Shown: positions 1-7,568 of the stretch, one piece after another
Layout: every line of letters begins with the position of its first letter
Numbering within the stretch: position 1 is the first letter of the stretch
Source of the DNA: Rhodospirillaceae bacterium
GTDB taxonomy: Bacteria > Pseudomonadota > Alphaproteobacteria > Rhodospirillales > JABHCV01
Assembly: GCA_018671895.1 (NCBI GenBank)
Contig: JABHGV010000070.1
Span: 62,001-126,000, forward strand
DNA: 64,000 nucleotides
Direction: 5' to 3'
Notes under the pieces: generated by a model
The model's input: the letters and a program-made list of their open reading frames with translations, nothing else
What the model was told of the DNA's origin: nothing
The model's database searches: none
Program-made: the position numbers and the translations under genes

Positions 1-1259
1 AGGTCATCAGGCGCGGTGACATGTACCGGCTGCATATAAGGGCTGCGCCCGACCATTTGTCCCAGATGCCGTCCGGGACGGTCGAGCAGGACCGGCATTA
101 CGGAGTCGACACAGGATTTATTGAAGGCGGACTGCTGTTCGCCAAGCAGCGCTTGCAGGCGCGCCAGACGTTCGTCTTTGACGGCTTCTTCTATTTGCTC
201 GTCGGATCCTGCTGCCGGGGTGCCGGGACGCGGGCTGTACTTGAATGAATAGGCCTGCACGAAGTTGATCTCGCGAACCAGCTCGAGCGTGTCTTCAAAG
301 TCGGACTCGCTTTCACCAGGAAAACCGACGATGAAATCCGAAGACAGGGCAATGTCCGGCCTTGCATCGCGCAAGCGCTGAACAAGCTGGCGATAGTCGC
401 CAGACGAATGACGGCGATTCATCGCCTTCAAGACACGGTCCGATCCGGATTGTACCGGCAGATGCAAAAACGGCATCAATTCAGGGATATCTCCGTGGGC
501 TGCAATCAAGGTGTCGTCCATCTCGGCCGGGTACGACGTGGTGTAGCGCAGCCGCTCGATGCCATCCATATCGGCAAGCGCGGCGATCAGGCCGCCCAGT
601 CCTTTGTCGTGGCCGTGATAATTATTGACGTTCTGGCCCAGCAGCGTCAGCTCGGTAACACCAAGATCAACAAGACGCTGCGCCTCGACGATGACATCGG
701 CGGCGGGCCGGGAGTATTCAGATCCGCGCGTATAAGGCACCACACAAAAGGCGCAGAACTTGTCGCAGCCTTCCTGCACTGTCAGGAACGCAGAGCGCCC
801 TTCGATGGCGACGCTGTCGGCCGATGCCTGGGGCAACTGGTCGAACTTGTCTTCTGTCGGGAAGTCAGTTTCCAGCACCGCGCCCGAGGCACGGGATGCA
901 CGCGCCACCATTTCCGGCAACTTGTGATAGGCCTGTGGCCCAAAGACCATGTCCACATACGGCGCACGGGCAAGAATCTCGTCGCCTTCGGCCTGAGCGA
1001 CGCAGCCCGCAACGGCCAGAATCATATCATCGCCACGGGCCTGTTTTTTCTCGCGCAACAGGCGCAGGCGTCCCAGCTCCGAATAGACTTTTTCGGCGGC
1101 CTTTTCACGGATGTGACAGGTATTGAGGATGACCATGTCGGCGTCGTCGGGCTCGGTTGCACTTTCGTAGCCCAGCGGTGCCAGGACATCGGTCATGCGG
1201 CCCGAATCATAGACGTTCATCTGACAGCCGTAGGTCTTGATATATAGTTTTTTCGCCAA
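1..1259 (-). CDS. miaB: tRNA-2-methylthio-N6-dimethylallyladenosine synthase MiaB (partial, C-terminus beyond window)
   Basis: Radical-SAM methylthiotransferase that adds the 2-methylthio group to i6A37 in tRNAs reading UNN codons. About 419 residues are visible. The N-terminal UPF0004 domain starts at [10 protein letters not shown] (residues 6-15); Cys12, Cys48 and Cys86 would bind the auxiliary cluster, and the radical-SAM CxxxCxxC is at Cys164/168/171 ([10 protein letters not shown]). The sequence runs off the window in what should be the TRAM domain. An in-frame TAA lies immediately upstream, so the start is the TTG at 1259 or an internal codon; TTG is preferred because the conserved first motif begins five residues later. 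It is the last visible gene of a mucR-fur-miaB run on the minus strand, the usual alphaproteobacterial neighbourhood. Confidence 0.95.
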   Translation of the reverse strand, partial: MAKKLYIKTYGCQMNVYDSGRMTDVLAPLGYESATEPDDADMVILNTCHIREKAAEKVYSELGRLRLLREKKQARGDDMILAVAGCVAQAEGDEILARAPYVDMVFGPQAYHKLPEMVARASRASGAVLETDFPTEDKFDQLPQASADSVAIEGRSAFLTVQEGCDKFCAFCVVPYTRGSEYSRPAADVIVEAQRLVDLGVTELTLLGQNVNNYHGHDKGLGGLIAALADMDGIERLRYTTSYPAEMDDTLIAAHGDIPELMPFLHLPVQSGSDRVLKAMNRRHSSGDYRQLVQRLRDARPDIALSSDFIVGFPGESESDFEDTLELVREINFVQAYSFKYSPRPGTPAAGSDEQIEEAVKDERLARLQALLGEQQSAFNKSCVDSVMPVLLDRPGRHLGQMVGRSPYMQPVHVTAPDD

Positions 1260-1261
1260 TT

Positions 1262-1301
1262 AGGGTTCAAGCTCACTCAATTTATGGCTTTCGCAAAAGC
1301 T
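1262..1301. repeat. Degenerate copy of the his-operon inverted-repeat end, upstream of miaB
   Basis: These 40 bases, just before the miaB start, match 55031-55070 at about 31 of 40 positions by eye, including the shared blocks CTCACTCA and GCTTTCGC. In both places the sequence abuts the start codon of the downstream minus-strand gene (miaB here, hisA there). I read it as a decayed end of the same mobile or structural repeat; a shared leader motif is the alternative. The rest of the fur-miaB gap (1302-1352) shows nothing else I recognise. Confidence 0.5.
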
Positions 1302-1352
1302 TTAAATAAAACAGTTGCTCTCGTGCACGATAACACACCTCTTGTGATCAAG

Positions 1353-1775
1353 CTATTTCCCGGATTTCAACGGGACGCCATAAAGTTCCAGGCGATGCCC
1401 AACCAGCTTGAAGCCGTGCTCGGCGGCAATTTTTCTTTGCAGCTGTTCGATCTCGTCGTTCGTAAATTCGATGATCTTGCCGCCCTGGACATCAATCAGG
1501 TGATCATGGTGATCGTCCGTCGCTTCCTCGTAACGTGCACTGCCGTCGCCAAAGTCGTGCTTTTCGATGATGCCGGCTTCTTCCAGCAAGCGGACCGTTC
1601 GATAGACGGTGGCGATGGAAATTTTCTCATCAATTTCTGCCGACAGACGATGCAGCTCCTCGACCGTAGGATGGCTGCTGGAATCAGACAATATCCGGGT
1701 AATGACGCGGCGCTGGCCGGTCATCTTCATCCCCTTGTCGATGCACATTTTTTCTATTCTGGATACCGAAGACAT
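1353..1775 (-). CDS. fur: Fur-family metal-responsive transcriptional regulator
   Basis: A 140-residue ferric-uptake-regulator family repressor. The winged helix spans roughly residues 1-80 (TGQRRVITRIL, and the recognition helix near ATVYRTVRLLEEAGII); the dimerisation and metal-binding half contains the histidine cluster DDHHDHLID. There is no C-terminal CxxC pair, which is usual for the alphaproteobacterial Fur/Mur group, often manganese-responsive; which metal it senses cannot be told from sequence. I chose the ATG at 1775 because GGGAGC lies eight bases upstream; the GTG at 1781 is too close to that site. It follows mucR by a few bases and precedes miaB, as in many alphaproteobacteria. 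Confidence 0.93.
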   Translation of the reverse strand: MSSVSRIEKMCIDKGMKMTGQRRVITRILSDSSSHPTVEELHRLSAEIDEKISIATVYRTVRLLEEAGIIEKHDFGDGSARYEEATDDHHDHLIDVQGGKIIEFTNDEIEQLQRKIAAEHGFKLVGHRLELYGVPLKSGK

Positions 1776-1787
1776 CAACACCGCTCC

Positions 1788-2207
1788 CTAGCGGGCCTTA
1801 CGCTTGCCCTTGCGTGGCTTGGTGCCAAGACCGATTTTTTTGGCCAGAGCCGAGCGATGCTTGGCATAGTTCGGCGCAACCATCGGATAGTCGGCAGGCA
1901 AGCCCCAGCGTTCGCGATATTCGGCAGGCGTCATATTGTAAGACGTCATCAGGTGGCGTTTCAGCATTTTCAGCTTCTTGCCATCCTCCAGACAGACGAT
2001 GTGATCCGGGAAAATGGATTTTTTAATCGGAACCGCCGGCCGCGGACGATCGGCAGCAGCCTCGGTGCCAAGGCCACTCAGGGTCTTGTGAACGTCCTGA
2101 ATCAAGCTCGGAAGGTCGCTGACCGCGACCGAATTGTTGCTAACGTGGGCGGCGACGATTTCAGTTGTCAGTTCTAAAATCTCACCGGCATTGGGCTGAT
2201 CGGTCAT
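1788..2207 (-). CDS. MucR/Ros-family transcriptional regulator
   Basis: A 139-residue member of the Ros/MucR family, global alphaproteobacterial regulators that bind AT-rich DNA and silence genes for exopolysaccharide, motility and virulence. The DNA-binding core is at about residues 71-120: VCLEDGKKLKMLKRHLMTSY followed by NMTPAEYRERWGLP. The zinc-finger pattern C-x2-D-x9-H is present, but no histidine follows at +4 or +5, where classical members have the fourth ligand (here T-S-Y). The tail is strongly basic (KPRKGKRKAR). It is transcribed with fur and miaB and diverges from the TusA-like gene across a very AT-rich gap that could itself be a MucR target. Confidence 0.9.
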   Translation of the reverse strand: MTDQPNAGEILELTTEIVAAHVSNNSVAVSDLPSLIQDVHKTLSGLGTEAAADRPRPAVPIKKSIFPDHIVCLEDGKKLKMLKRHLMTSYNMTPAEYRERWGLPADYPMVAPNYAKHRSALAKKIGLGTKPRKGKRKAR

Positions 2208-2245
2208 TTTAAATCAATTCCTCAGTAACTTCTTAATTACTACAG

Positions 2246-2295
2246 TTTAGAAATACTATTTCTTTTTATATAATAAACATCCCTGTTAATAGCAA
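2246..2295. promoter_or_regulatory. Divergent promoter region between mucR and the TusA-like gene
   Basis: On the plus strand, TTTAGA (2246-2251) is followed after 17 bases by a perfect TATAAT (2269-2274), about 41 bases before the TusA-like ATG. On the minus strand, TTGCTA (2295-2290) is followed after 17 bases by TATATA (2272-2267), placing a start for mucR within the same AT-rich stretch. The two -10 boxes overlap, so the promoters may compete. This is pattern matching only. Confidence 0.4.
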
Positions 2296-2315
2296 ATTGA
2301 CTGCAAGTCGGCGTC

Positions 2316-2609
2316 ATGAACAAAAATCCGAACACCTTAAACCCAGATGTCCCAGAGACGATTGACTGCTCGCTGGATATTACCGCCGACACATGTCCGA
2401 TTACCTACGTCAAAACCAAACTAAAGCTTGAGACCATGGCGGAAGGCGAGATTCTGGAAATTCGCCTGATTGGTGCCGAGCCGCTTGATAATGTGCCGCG
2501 CACGGCAACGACAGCCGGGCACACGGTCCTCGACATCAGGCCAGAGGTTGAAGGCGGCGGTAAAAACGACGTCCATCGCCTGTTAGTCCGCAGGGGGGCG
2601 ACCGCCTAA
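2316..2609 (+). CDS. TusA/SirA-family sulfurtransferase-like protein
   Basis: A 97-residue protein of the TusA-like family, small carriers of persulfide sulfur for tRNA thiolation, cofactor synthesis or sulfur oxidation. The active-site motif is CPITYVKTKL at about residues 28-37, with the catalytic Cys28 and proline; the ladder EPLDNVPRTATTAGH follows. The CP-x-T(Y/F)VKTKL form differs from E. coli TusA and marks a subgroup of unknown partner. Its stop overlaps the rimI stop on the other strand. Two DsrC-family genes lie about 8.5 kb away; TusA and DsrC act in one relay in sulfur oxidisers, but no dsrE or hdr genes are in view, so a link is only inferred. Confidence 0.75.
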   Translation: MNKNPNTLNPDVPETIDCSLDITADTCPITYVKTKLKLETMAEGEILEIRLIGAEPLDNVPRTATTAGHTVLDIRPEVEGGGKNDVHRLLVRRGATA

Positions 2610-3064
2610 TCCACAGGTTCCAGCCGCATGACCAAGGCGTCTACACGACCGTTCTTGCGCCGATAGTAATCCTTGCGCCGCCCACAGGCCTTGAAGCCAT
2701 GGGACACATAGAATGCCTCTGCCCCGGAATTGTCCGTCGCCACCTCCAGAAACAGGTGCCGACTTTCCTTGGCCTGCACGCGTTGGCGCACGGCCGCCAG
2801 AAGGTCTGATGCCAAGCCCTGTCGTCTGGCTTGTTCGACAATGCCGATGCTGATGATTTCCGCCTCGTCAGCAGCTAGTCGGGCGAGAATGAACCCGGCG
2901 GGCTGCCCATCAATATCGATCAGCAACCCGAACGCACCCGGCATGGCGAGGATCTCGGCGACAGATTTTTCATCCCAGTGGTCGCCCGAGGCATCGAACG
3001 ACATTTCATGAAGGGCGGCGATGACACCTGCGTGGGCCGGTGTCGCATCAATTATTGTCGTCAT
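2606..3064 (-). CDS. rimI: Ribosomal-protein-alanine N-acetyltransferase RimI
   Basis: A 152-residue GNAT acetyltransferase expected to acetylate the N-terminal alanine of ribosomal protein S18. The acetyl-CoA motif is ISIGIVEQARRQGLASDLL (about residues 77-95, R/Q-x-x-G-x-A type), and the C-terminal half has the typical AEAFYVSHGFKACGRRKDYY. The start is the ATG at 3064, which overlaps the tsaB stop as ATGA, so the two are translationally coupled. A longer upstream start would extend into tsaB and is unlikely. The tsaB-rimI pair is a standard arrangement. Confidence 0.92.
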   Translation of the reverse strand: MTTIIDATPAHAGVIAALHEMSFDASGDHWDEKSVAEILAMPGAFGLLIDIDGQPAGFILARLAADEAEIISIGIVEQARRQGLASDLLAAVRQRVQAKESRHLFLEVATDNSGAEAFYVSHGFKACGRRKDYYRRKNGRVDALVMRLEPVD

Positions 3065-3753
3065 TGGGCAGGGCGCAAGCATCCGCCATCTTTCGGCGGC
3101 GTCGCATCAGGCGGGCGCAGGTAAACCGGCGAGGGTGCCGCCGGGTGCTCATCACCCGGTTGCCAACGTCCGGCGGCCAGGGCGGCGACAACGGCAGCAT
3201 CGGGAGTGCCCGGCGCATCGACCAAGTGGGTTTCAACTCCGGCATTCTTCAGTGCGCAAATGGCGACGTCTGCGGCGTCTCCAACCACCGCCAGCGGACC
3301 TTTCGGCATATCGGCCGCCAGGTCTTCTGGCGCGACCGCAGCTGGACCGGCCAGCGATTTTCCGTCGCCTGAAAAGACCTCGATAAAAATATCGGCGCGT
3401 TTACTGTCGAGCGCCACCAGCAAGGTCGTGCCACTTTCGTCGTTAACATTATGGGCGATGGCGTCTGTGGTGGTGACACCAACCAGCGGCAATCCGGTTG
3501 CCAACGACAGACCGCGCGCCGCCGCCAGACCGATGCGAATTCCGGTAAAGGCGCCGGGCCCGATGGTCACCGCCAGCAAGTCCATATCGCCAGTTTTGCA
3601 TCCAGCGTCCCTTAGAACATCGCCGATCATCGGCATCAGGAATTCTGCCTGACCGCGCGACATCGCCTCGAAGCGCCGAGCAATAACGTCACCGTCTTGC
3701 CAGATCGCCACCGAACAGGCGCTCGTCGCCGTATCGATTGCCAGAACTTTCAC
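3061..3753 (-). CDS. tsaB: tRNA threonylcarbamoyladenosine biosynthesis protein TsaB
   Basis: A 230-residue member of the ASKHA-fold TsaB family, the scaffold partner of TsaD in making t6A37 on ANN-decoding tRNAs. It opens with LAIDTATSACSVAIW and has the diagnostic VTIGPGAFTGIRIGLAAARG at about residues 63-82, followed by GLPLVGVTTTDAIA. Length fits the family. It leads the tsaB-rimI pair and diverges from ddpX across a 72-base gap. Confidence 0.94.
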   Translation of the reverse strand: MKVLAIDTATSACSVAIWQDGDVIARRFEAMSRGQAEFLMPMIGDVLRDAGCKTGDMDLLAVTIGPGAFTGIRIGLAAARGLSLATGLPLVGVTTTDAIAHNVNDESGTTLLVALDSKRADIFIEVFSGDGKSLAGPAAVAPEDLAADMPKGPLAVVGDAADVAICALKNAGVETHLVDAPGTPDAAVVAALAAGRWQPGDEHPAAPSPVYLRPPDATPPKDGGCLRPAQ

Positions 3754-3825
3754 CTACAGGCCTTTCGTGTCATGTCCTGCCGGTTATACTGTTTCCGTCG
3801 CAAACAACAAAGTGTCGCTGAATAA

Positions 3826-4389
3826 ATGTCGCTGATCGAAATCACACCCGAAACCCATAATGTTGAATTGACGATCGCCTATGCGACGCCTGACAACTTC
3901 ACTGGCAAGCCCGTTTATGCCCGGCCCGGATGCTATCTGCACGCCGATGCCGAGGCGTTGCTTGTTCGCGCCATCGGCCTTGCTGCCCGGCAGGGCTGGC
4001 GATTTCGCATCTTCGATGCCTTCCGCCCGTCTGAGGCCCAGTGGAAACTGTGGGAACATACCCCCGACCCGGTTTTCCTTGCCGATCCGCGAAAGGGATC
4101 TCCCCATTCGCGCGGCGTCGCCATTGACCTGACGCTGATTGATGCCGCAACGAACAGGCCGCTCGCCATGGGCACGCCGTTCGATAGCTTCACCGCCATG
4201 GCCCATCACGGCAACACTGATGTGCCGGAAAAAGCGCAGGAAAATCGCTATCGGCTGCTCGGGCTAATGACGGCGGCGGGCTGGGACTGCTACCTGAAAG
4301 AATGGTGGCACTATCAAATGTTCAGCCCACGGGATTACAAGGTGCTCGGTGACGATGCTCTTGATTCACCAATGATGACAAAACCCTGA
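3826..4389 (+). CDS. ddpX: D-alanyl-D-alanine dipeptidase (DdpX/VanX family)
   Basis: A 187-residue peptidase M15D zinc enzyme that cleaves D-Ala-D-Ala. Metal ligands and catalytic residues are visible in SPHSRGVAIDLTLID (SxHxxGxAxD, about residues 88-102) and EWWHYQ (about 158-163); the upstream block IFDAFRPSEAQWKLW is also characteristic. No signal peptide, so cytoplasmic, fitting a role in recycling wall dipeptide rather than vancomycin resistance; there are no vanHA-like genes nearby. Part of an accessory block of wall-related genes between tsaB and nfuA. Confidence 0.85.
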   Translation: MSLIEITPETHNVELTIAYATPDNFTGKPVYARPGCYLHADAEALLVRAIGLAARQGWRFRIFDAFRPSEAQWKLWEHTPDPVFLADPRKGSPHSRGVAIDLTLIDAATNRPLAMGTPFDSFTAMAHHGNTDVPEKAQENRYRLLGLMTAAGWDCYLKEWWHYQMFSPRDYKVLGDDALDSPMMTKP

Positions 4390-4400
4390 CTCTTGTTAGA

Positions 4401-4445
4401 AATTAAAGTCAGACTTCCAGAAGCCTCGCCATCCGAAGGATGCGC
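4401..4445. repeat. CTTCCAGA palindromic repeat, solo copy
   Basis: Fills the convergent ddpX/rutE junction. The arm AAAGTCAGACTTCCAGA is followed by a hairpin CATCC-GAA-GGATG (4430-4442). Same family as the copies near 33.6, 35.2, 41.3, 51.8 and 59.7 kb. Its position between two converging stops suggests a bidirectional terminator or a mobile palindromic unit tolerated there. Confidence 0.75.
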
Positions 4446-5036
4446 TTATAAAATTTCACACGCTTCACCGAATTCGAAGCGAGGGCTGCGCGGGAAGACA
4501 TTCTCGCCACTGCCATAACCGAGGCTACACAGGAAATTTGATTTTATTTTAGTGCCTGCAAAGAATGACGCATCGGCCATGCCATTGTCGAACCCCGACA
4601 GCGGGCCACAGTCGAGGCCCTTGGCGCGCGCCGCCAGCATAAAGTATGCCGCCTGCAAGGTGCCGTTGCGAAATGCGGTATCGGCGATCAGTTCATCGTT
4701 GCCGACGAACCATGCGCGAGCATCCGTATGGGGAAACAGCTGTGGCAGTTTTTCGTAGAATTCCATGTCATGGCCGATGATCGCCGTTACCGGAGCGGAC
4801 ATGGCTTTATCGACATTGCCTTCCACCAGCATCGGCAGCAGCCGTTCTTTTGCATCAGCCGACTGAACGAAAACAATGCGGGCCGGACTGCAATTAGCGC
4901 TGGTCGGACCCATGCGGGCCAGATTCCAAATTTCATGTAACAACGCTTCGTCGACAGGCTTATCTGTCCAGCCGTTTTGGGTGCGTGCTTCAAGAAACAT
5001 CATATCGAGAGTTTCTTTGCTGACGGTATGGGGCAT
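4446..5036 (-). CDS. RutE/HadB-type nitroreductase (malonic semialdehyde reductase-like)
   Basis: A 196-residue FMN-dependent nitroreductase-fold protein closely resembling E. coli RutE, which reduces malonic semialdehyde to 3-hydroxypropionate in pyrimidine degradation. Diagnostic stretches are EARTQNGW, MGPTSANCSPARIVFV, FPHTDARAWF and TAFRNGTLQAAYFMLAARA. I chose the ATG at 5036; a TTG at 5057 would add seven lysine-rich residues. No other rut genes are in the window, so it may act as a general aldehyde or nitro reductase. It diverges from the polysaccharide deacetylase gene. Confidence 0.85.
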   Translation of the reverse strand: MPHTVSKETLDMMFLEARTQNGWTDKPVDEALLHEIWNLARMGPTSANCSPARIVFVQSADAKERLLPMLVEGNVDKAMSAPVTAIIGHDMEFYEKLPQLFPHTDARAWFVGNDELIADTAFRNGTLQAAYFMLAARAKGLDCGPLSGFDNGMADASFFAGTKIKSNFLCSLGYGSGENVFPRSPRFEFGEACEIL

Positions 5037-5146
5037 GATTTTTTTCGATTTTTCCAATTCATTGATGTTGTTTGTATTAAATGGGAAATAATGAAAAAAT
5101 GTACAGTACTGGTTTCGCCGGGGGGCGATTTATTAGGGGAGCGCGC

Positions 5147-6193
5147 GTGCAGTTACTTTTTATTTCAATATTGCTTGGCTTGTTTATGGGCCTTGTCCCG
5201 ACATCAGGGGCGCTGGCCGGACAATCGGCTGTTGTCTTCATGTACCATCGTTTTGGCGAGGAAGACCTTGCATCTACGAACATACGTATAGAGCAATTCG
5301 AGGCGCACCTTAAAGAATTGCAGACCGGTGGTTTCACGGTCGTGCCCCTGGATGACGTTGTCGATGCTCTGAAGACGGGCAAGGAATTGCCTGACAAGGC
5401 CGTCGCCATCACCATCGATGACGCCTTTCAGTCCGTCTATACAGAGGCATGGCCAAGGCTAAAGGCCGCCGGGTTTCCGTTCACCATTTTCGTATCGACC
5501 GACATGGTCGACCAACGCATAGCCAATTACATGAACTGGGAACAGTTGGTTGAAATGAAAGCTGCCGGTGTCGGCATTGGCCACCACACGGCAACACACC
5601 TGAAAATGGGCACATCAGGCAGCGTCACCAATCGAGATGATGTCGAACTTGCCAGCCAACGCTTTACCGAACAGCTCGGCTTCGTGCCCAGGCTGTTCGC
5701 TTATCCTTATGGTGAAGTCAGTTCCGACGTTATGCAGCTTGCCCGTGATCAAGGGTTCACAGCCGCTTTCGGTCAACATTCTGGCGTCGCTGGGCCGAAT
5801 CCCGAAATGTTCTATCTGCCACGTTTTTCCATGAACGAGGCCTATGGCAATATCGAACGGTTTCGCCTTGCCGCCAATGCGCTGCCATTTCCCACCACCG
5901 ACATTACACCGTCAGATCCGCTGATCGGGCCGGGCGACGACAACCCGCCGGTGTTCGGATTTACCATCGTTGGCGATAAACAATTAAGGGATAGCCTCGA
6001 CGCACTGAACTGTTTCGCGTCGCACGAAGGCGCCGTCGAAATCAATCGACTGGATGGCGGCGATGCCGGAACCCGTATTGAAATCCGCATGAACAAGGCC
6101 ATGCCCAAAGGCCGGACACGGGTCAACTGCACCCTGTTGGGCAACGATGGTCGTTGGCACTGGTTTGGAAGACAGTTTCTGGTTTCTGAATAA
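5147..6193 (+). CDS. Secreted polysaccharide deacetylase (NodB/PgaB-like)
   Basis: A carbohydrate esterase family 4 protein of 348 residues with a signal peptide (about residues 1-24, ending SGALA). The NodB motifs are present: ITIDDAF with Asp91/Asp92, HTATH (His147, His151) for metal binding, and AYPYGE (185-190). The opening VVFMYHRF resembles PgaB and other poly-N-acetylglucosamine deacetylases. About 110 residues after the catalytic part (from roughly 235) are not recognised. I prefer the GTG at 5147, preceded by GGGGAG at five bases and giving a clean signal peptide, over the ATG at 5081, which has no binding site and a poor leader. Substrate is unknown. Confidence 0.85.
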   Translation: MQLLFISILLGLFMGLVPTSGALAGQSAVVFMYHRFGEEDLASTNIRIEQFEAHLKELQTGGFTVVPLDDVVDALKTGKELPDKAVAITIDDAFQSVYTEAWPRLKAAGFPFTIFVSTDMVDQRIANYMNWEQLVEMKAAGVGIGHHTATHLKMGTSGSVTNRDDVELASQRFTEQLGFVPRLFAYPYGEVSSDVMQLARDQGFTAAFGQHSGVAGPNPEMFYLPRFSMNEAYGNIERFRLAANALPFPTTDITPSDPLIGPGDDNPPVFGFTIVGDKQLRDSLDALNCFASHEGAVEINRLDGGDAGTRIEIRMNKAMPKGRTRVNCTLLGNDGRWHWFGRQFLVSE

Positions 6194-6218
6194 TTGCTTT
6201 TGTGAGCGCGCCTAACGG

Positions 6219-6236
6219 CGGGCCGCCGACCGCCCG
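6219..6236. terminator. GC-rich hairpin in the deacetylase/bax convergent gap
   Basis: CGGGC (6219-6223) pairs with GCCCG (6232-6236) in an 83-base gap between converging genes; a second GC-rich motif, GAGCGAGCGTAGCGAGG, lies at about 6256-6272. No run of T follows, so termination is only suggested. This gap lacks the CTTCCAGA repeat found at other convergent junctions. Confidence 0.3.
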
Positions 6237-6276
6237 GCGATTGAGGGGCAATAACGAGCGAGCGTAGCGAGGGGAG

Positions 6277-7314
6277 TTAAATAGTCGGGCCCACGAGACG
6301 CGCGTCATCCAGGCTGCTGAGGCCATTGCTGTCAATCAGGCCACGCAGACCGACGATATACGCTTCGCCCCGTTGTGAATAACGTTTCAGAGTACCCGCC
6401 AGAATGCGCCCGTCGATGGCGTTGCCATTGCGGCGCAGCTGTGCGCGTTCCCGGCGCAGTTCCCGATAGGCCCGGTTGCTGTTCAGGTTCAGCGCGTATG
6501 CACGAACCGAATCGATCAGACTGTCAAAGGCGCGAACCTTGTGGGTCTTGCCTTCTTCGCGATCAGTGGGAACCAGTCCTTTTTTGCTCGAGAACGTCCA
6601 TTGACCGAACATGGCGTTTCCTTCGCGCACGAAGCGTGAGGTTCCCCAGCCGCTTTCTTCGGCAGCCTGGGCCAGCGCCAGGGACGGCGGCACGATATCG
6701 ATACGCGTCAACAGGGCGTCAATGTCGCCACGTTTGACGCGATACATTTCGCCCATCACCTGCAGCCACAAACGATCAGCAGGGCCTGCCTTTTGACCAA
6801 GGCGAGTCTGATAGCGCAGCTTCCACAGGCGGCGGCGGTCGGCGAGGATTTCCTCGTTCGCCTGTAACACCAGCGGCAGCACAGAGCGGAAAAAGATTTC
6901 TTTGCGTTCACTATTTTCCGCAACCTGGGAAAGGTCATTGGGCAGGCTGGACAGGAACAGCCGCGGAACCGGCTGGCTGCCTTCGATAACACTGTCGAGC
7001 TTATAGCCCATGCGACCAAAGGCGTCCGACAGGCTGCTGGCGCTCGCCACGACATCGGTCGGGCCAATGTCGGTGTCGCCCGACGCAACGTCCATGTCTA
7101 TCAAATCGCCCATGGAACGCTCGGGCTCGGCGGCGGCGATCATCGCACGCGGCAACAGACCCGAAGACAGCACCAAAGCCTCGGCACGCTGCAATACCGA
7201 ATAAACGGGCTTGGCAGTGCCGGCGGCGGGCGGGTGGAGGGCGGCGACGGAGACGAGCGCAATAACAAGGCCGCCGACGAGGCTTAATGCCCCACGTTCA
7301 AAGGTCATGTTCAT
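6277..7314 (-). CDS. Bax-like peptidoglycan glucosaminidase, membrane-anchored
   Basis: A 345-residue protein with an N-terminal hydrophobic segment (GALSLVGGLVIALVSVAAL, about residues 8-26), a poorly conserved middle, and a C-terminal glucosaminidase domain of the Bax/FlgJ type. The domain shows PPSLALAQAAEESGWGTSRF with the catalytic glutamate, NAMFGQWTF, and the terminal LKRYSQRGEAYI. It should hydrolyse beta-N-acetylglucosaminyl bonds in peptidoglycan from the periplasmic side. The start is the ATG at 7314; an upstream frame adds 45 residues without a plausible leader. Adjacent deacetylase and dipeptidase genes also act on amino sugars or wall peptides. Confidence 0.85.
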   Translation of the reverse strand: MNMTFERGALSLVGGLVIALVSVAALHPPAAGTAKPVYSVLQRAEALVLSSGLLPRAMIAAAEPERSMGDLIDMDVASGDTDIGPTDVVASASSLSDAFGRMGYKLDSVIEGSQPVPRLFLSSLPNDLSQVAENSERKEIFFRSVLPLVLQANEEILADRRRLWKLRYQTRLGQKAGPADRLWLQVMGEMYRVKRGDIDALLTRIDIVPPSLALAQAAEESGWGTSRFVREGNAMFGQWTFSSKKGLVPTDREEGKTHKVRAFDSLIDSVRAYALNLNSNRAYRELRRERAQLRRNGNAIDGRILAGTLKRYSQRGEAYIVGLRGLIDSNGLSSLDDARLVGPTI

Positions 7315-7568
7315 AACGGAAAACTGTTTCAAAAATCCGACTCGCGTCGGTTTTTCTGATCCTGTCTGCTTTTGCAAAGGGCCACCCCATTCCGAATCGA
7401 CTGCCGATAAACTACTAAATATCGTAGTAAAAATCAACTTTAGCCCCATATCTTGTTGAAAATATGGTGCTTTATTGCCCAGTCAATTTTGAAACGAAGT
7501 CGTGGCCAGCTATTAGCGATTACTAATATACAAATTACATTCGAGAGTCACGCTTTTTTTCACGCCCC

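Noticed and set aside
1284-2177. Long plus-strand open frame antisense to fur and mucR
   Set aside because: It is the complement of two clearly coding genes and has no family motif or ribosome site; long antisense frames are common at this base composition.
3826-4389. Vancomycin-resistance locus, because of the VanX-like gene
   Set aside because: No vanH, vanA or two-component vanRS genes are adjacent; Gram-negative DdpX proteins are recycling enzymes.
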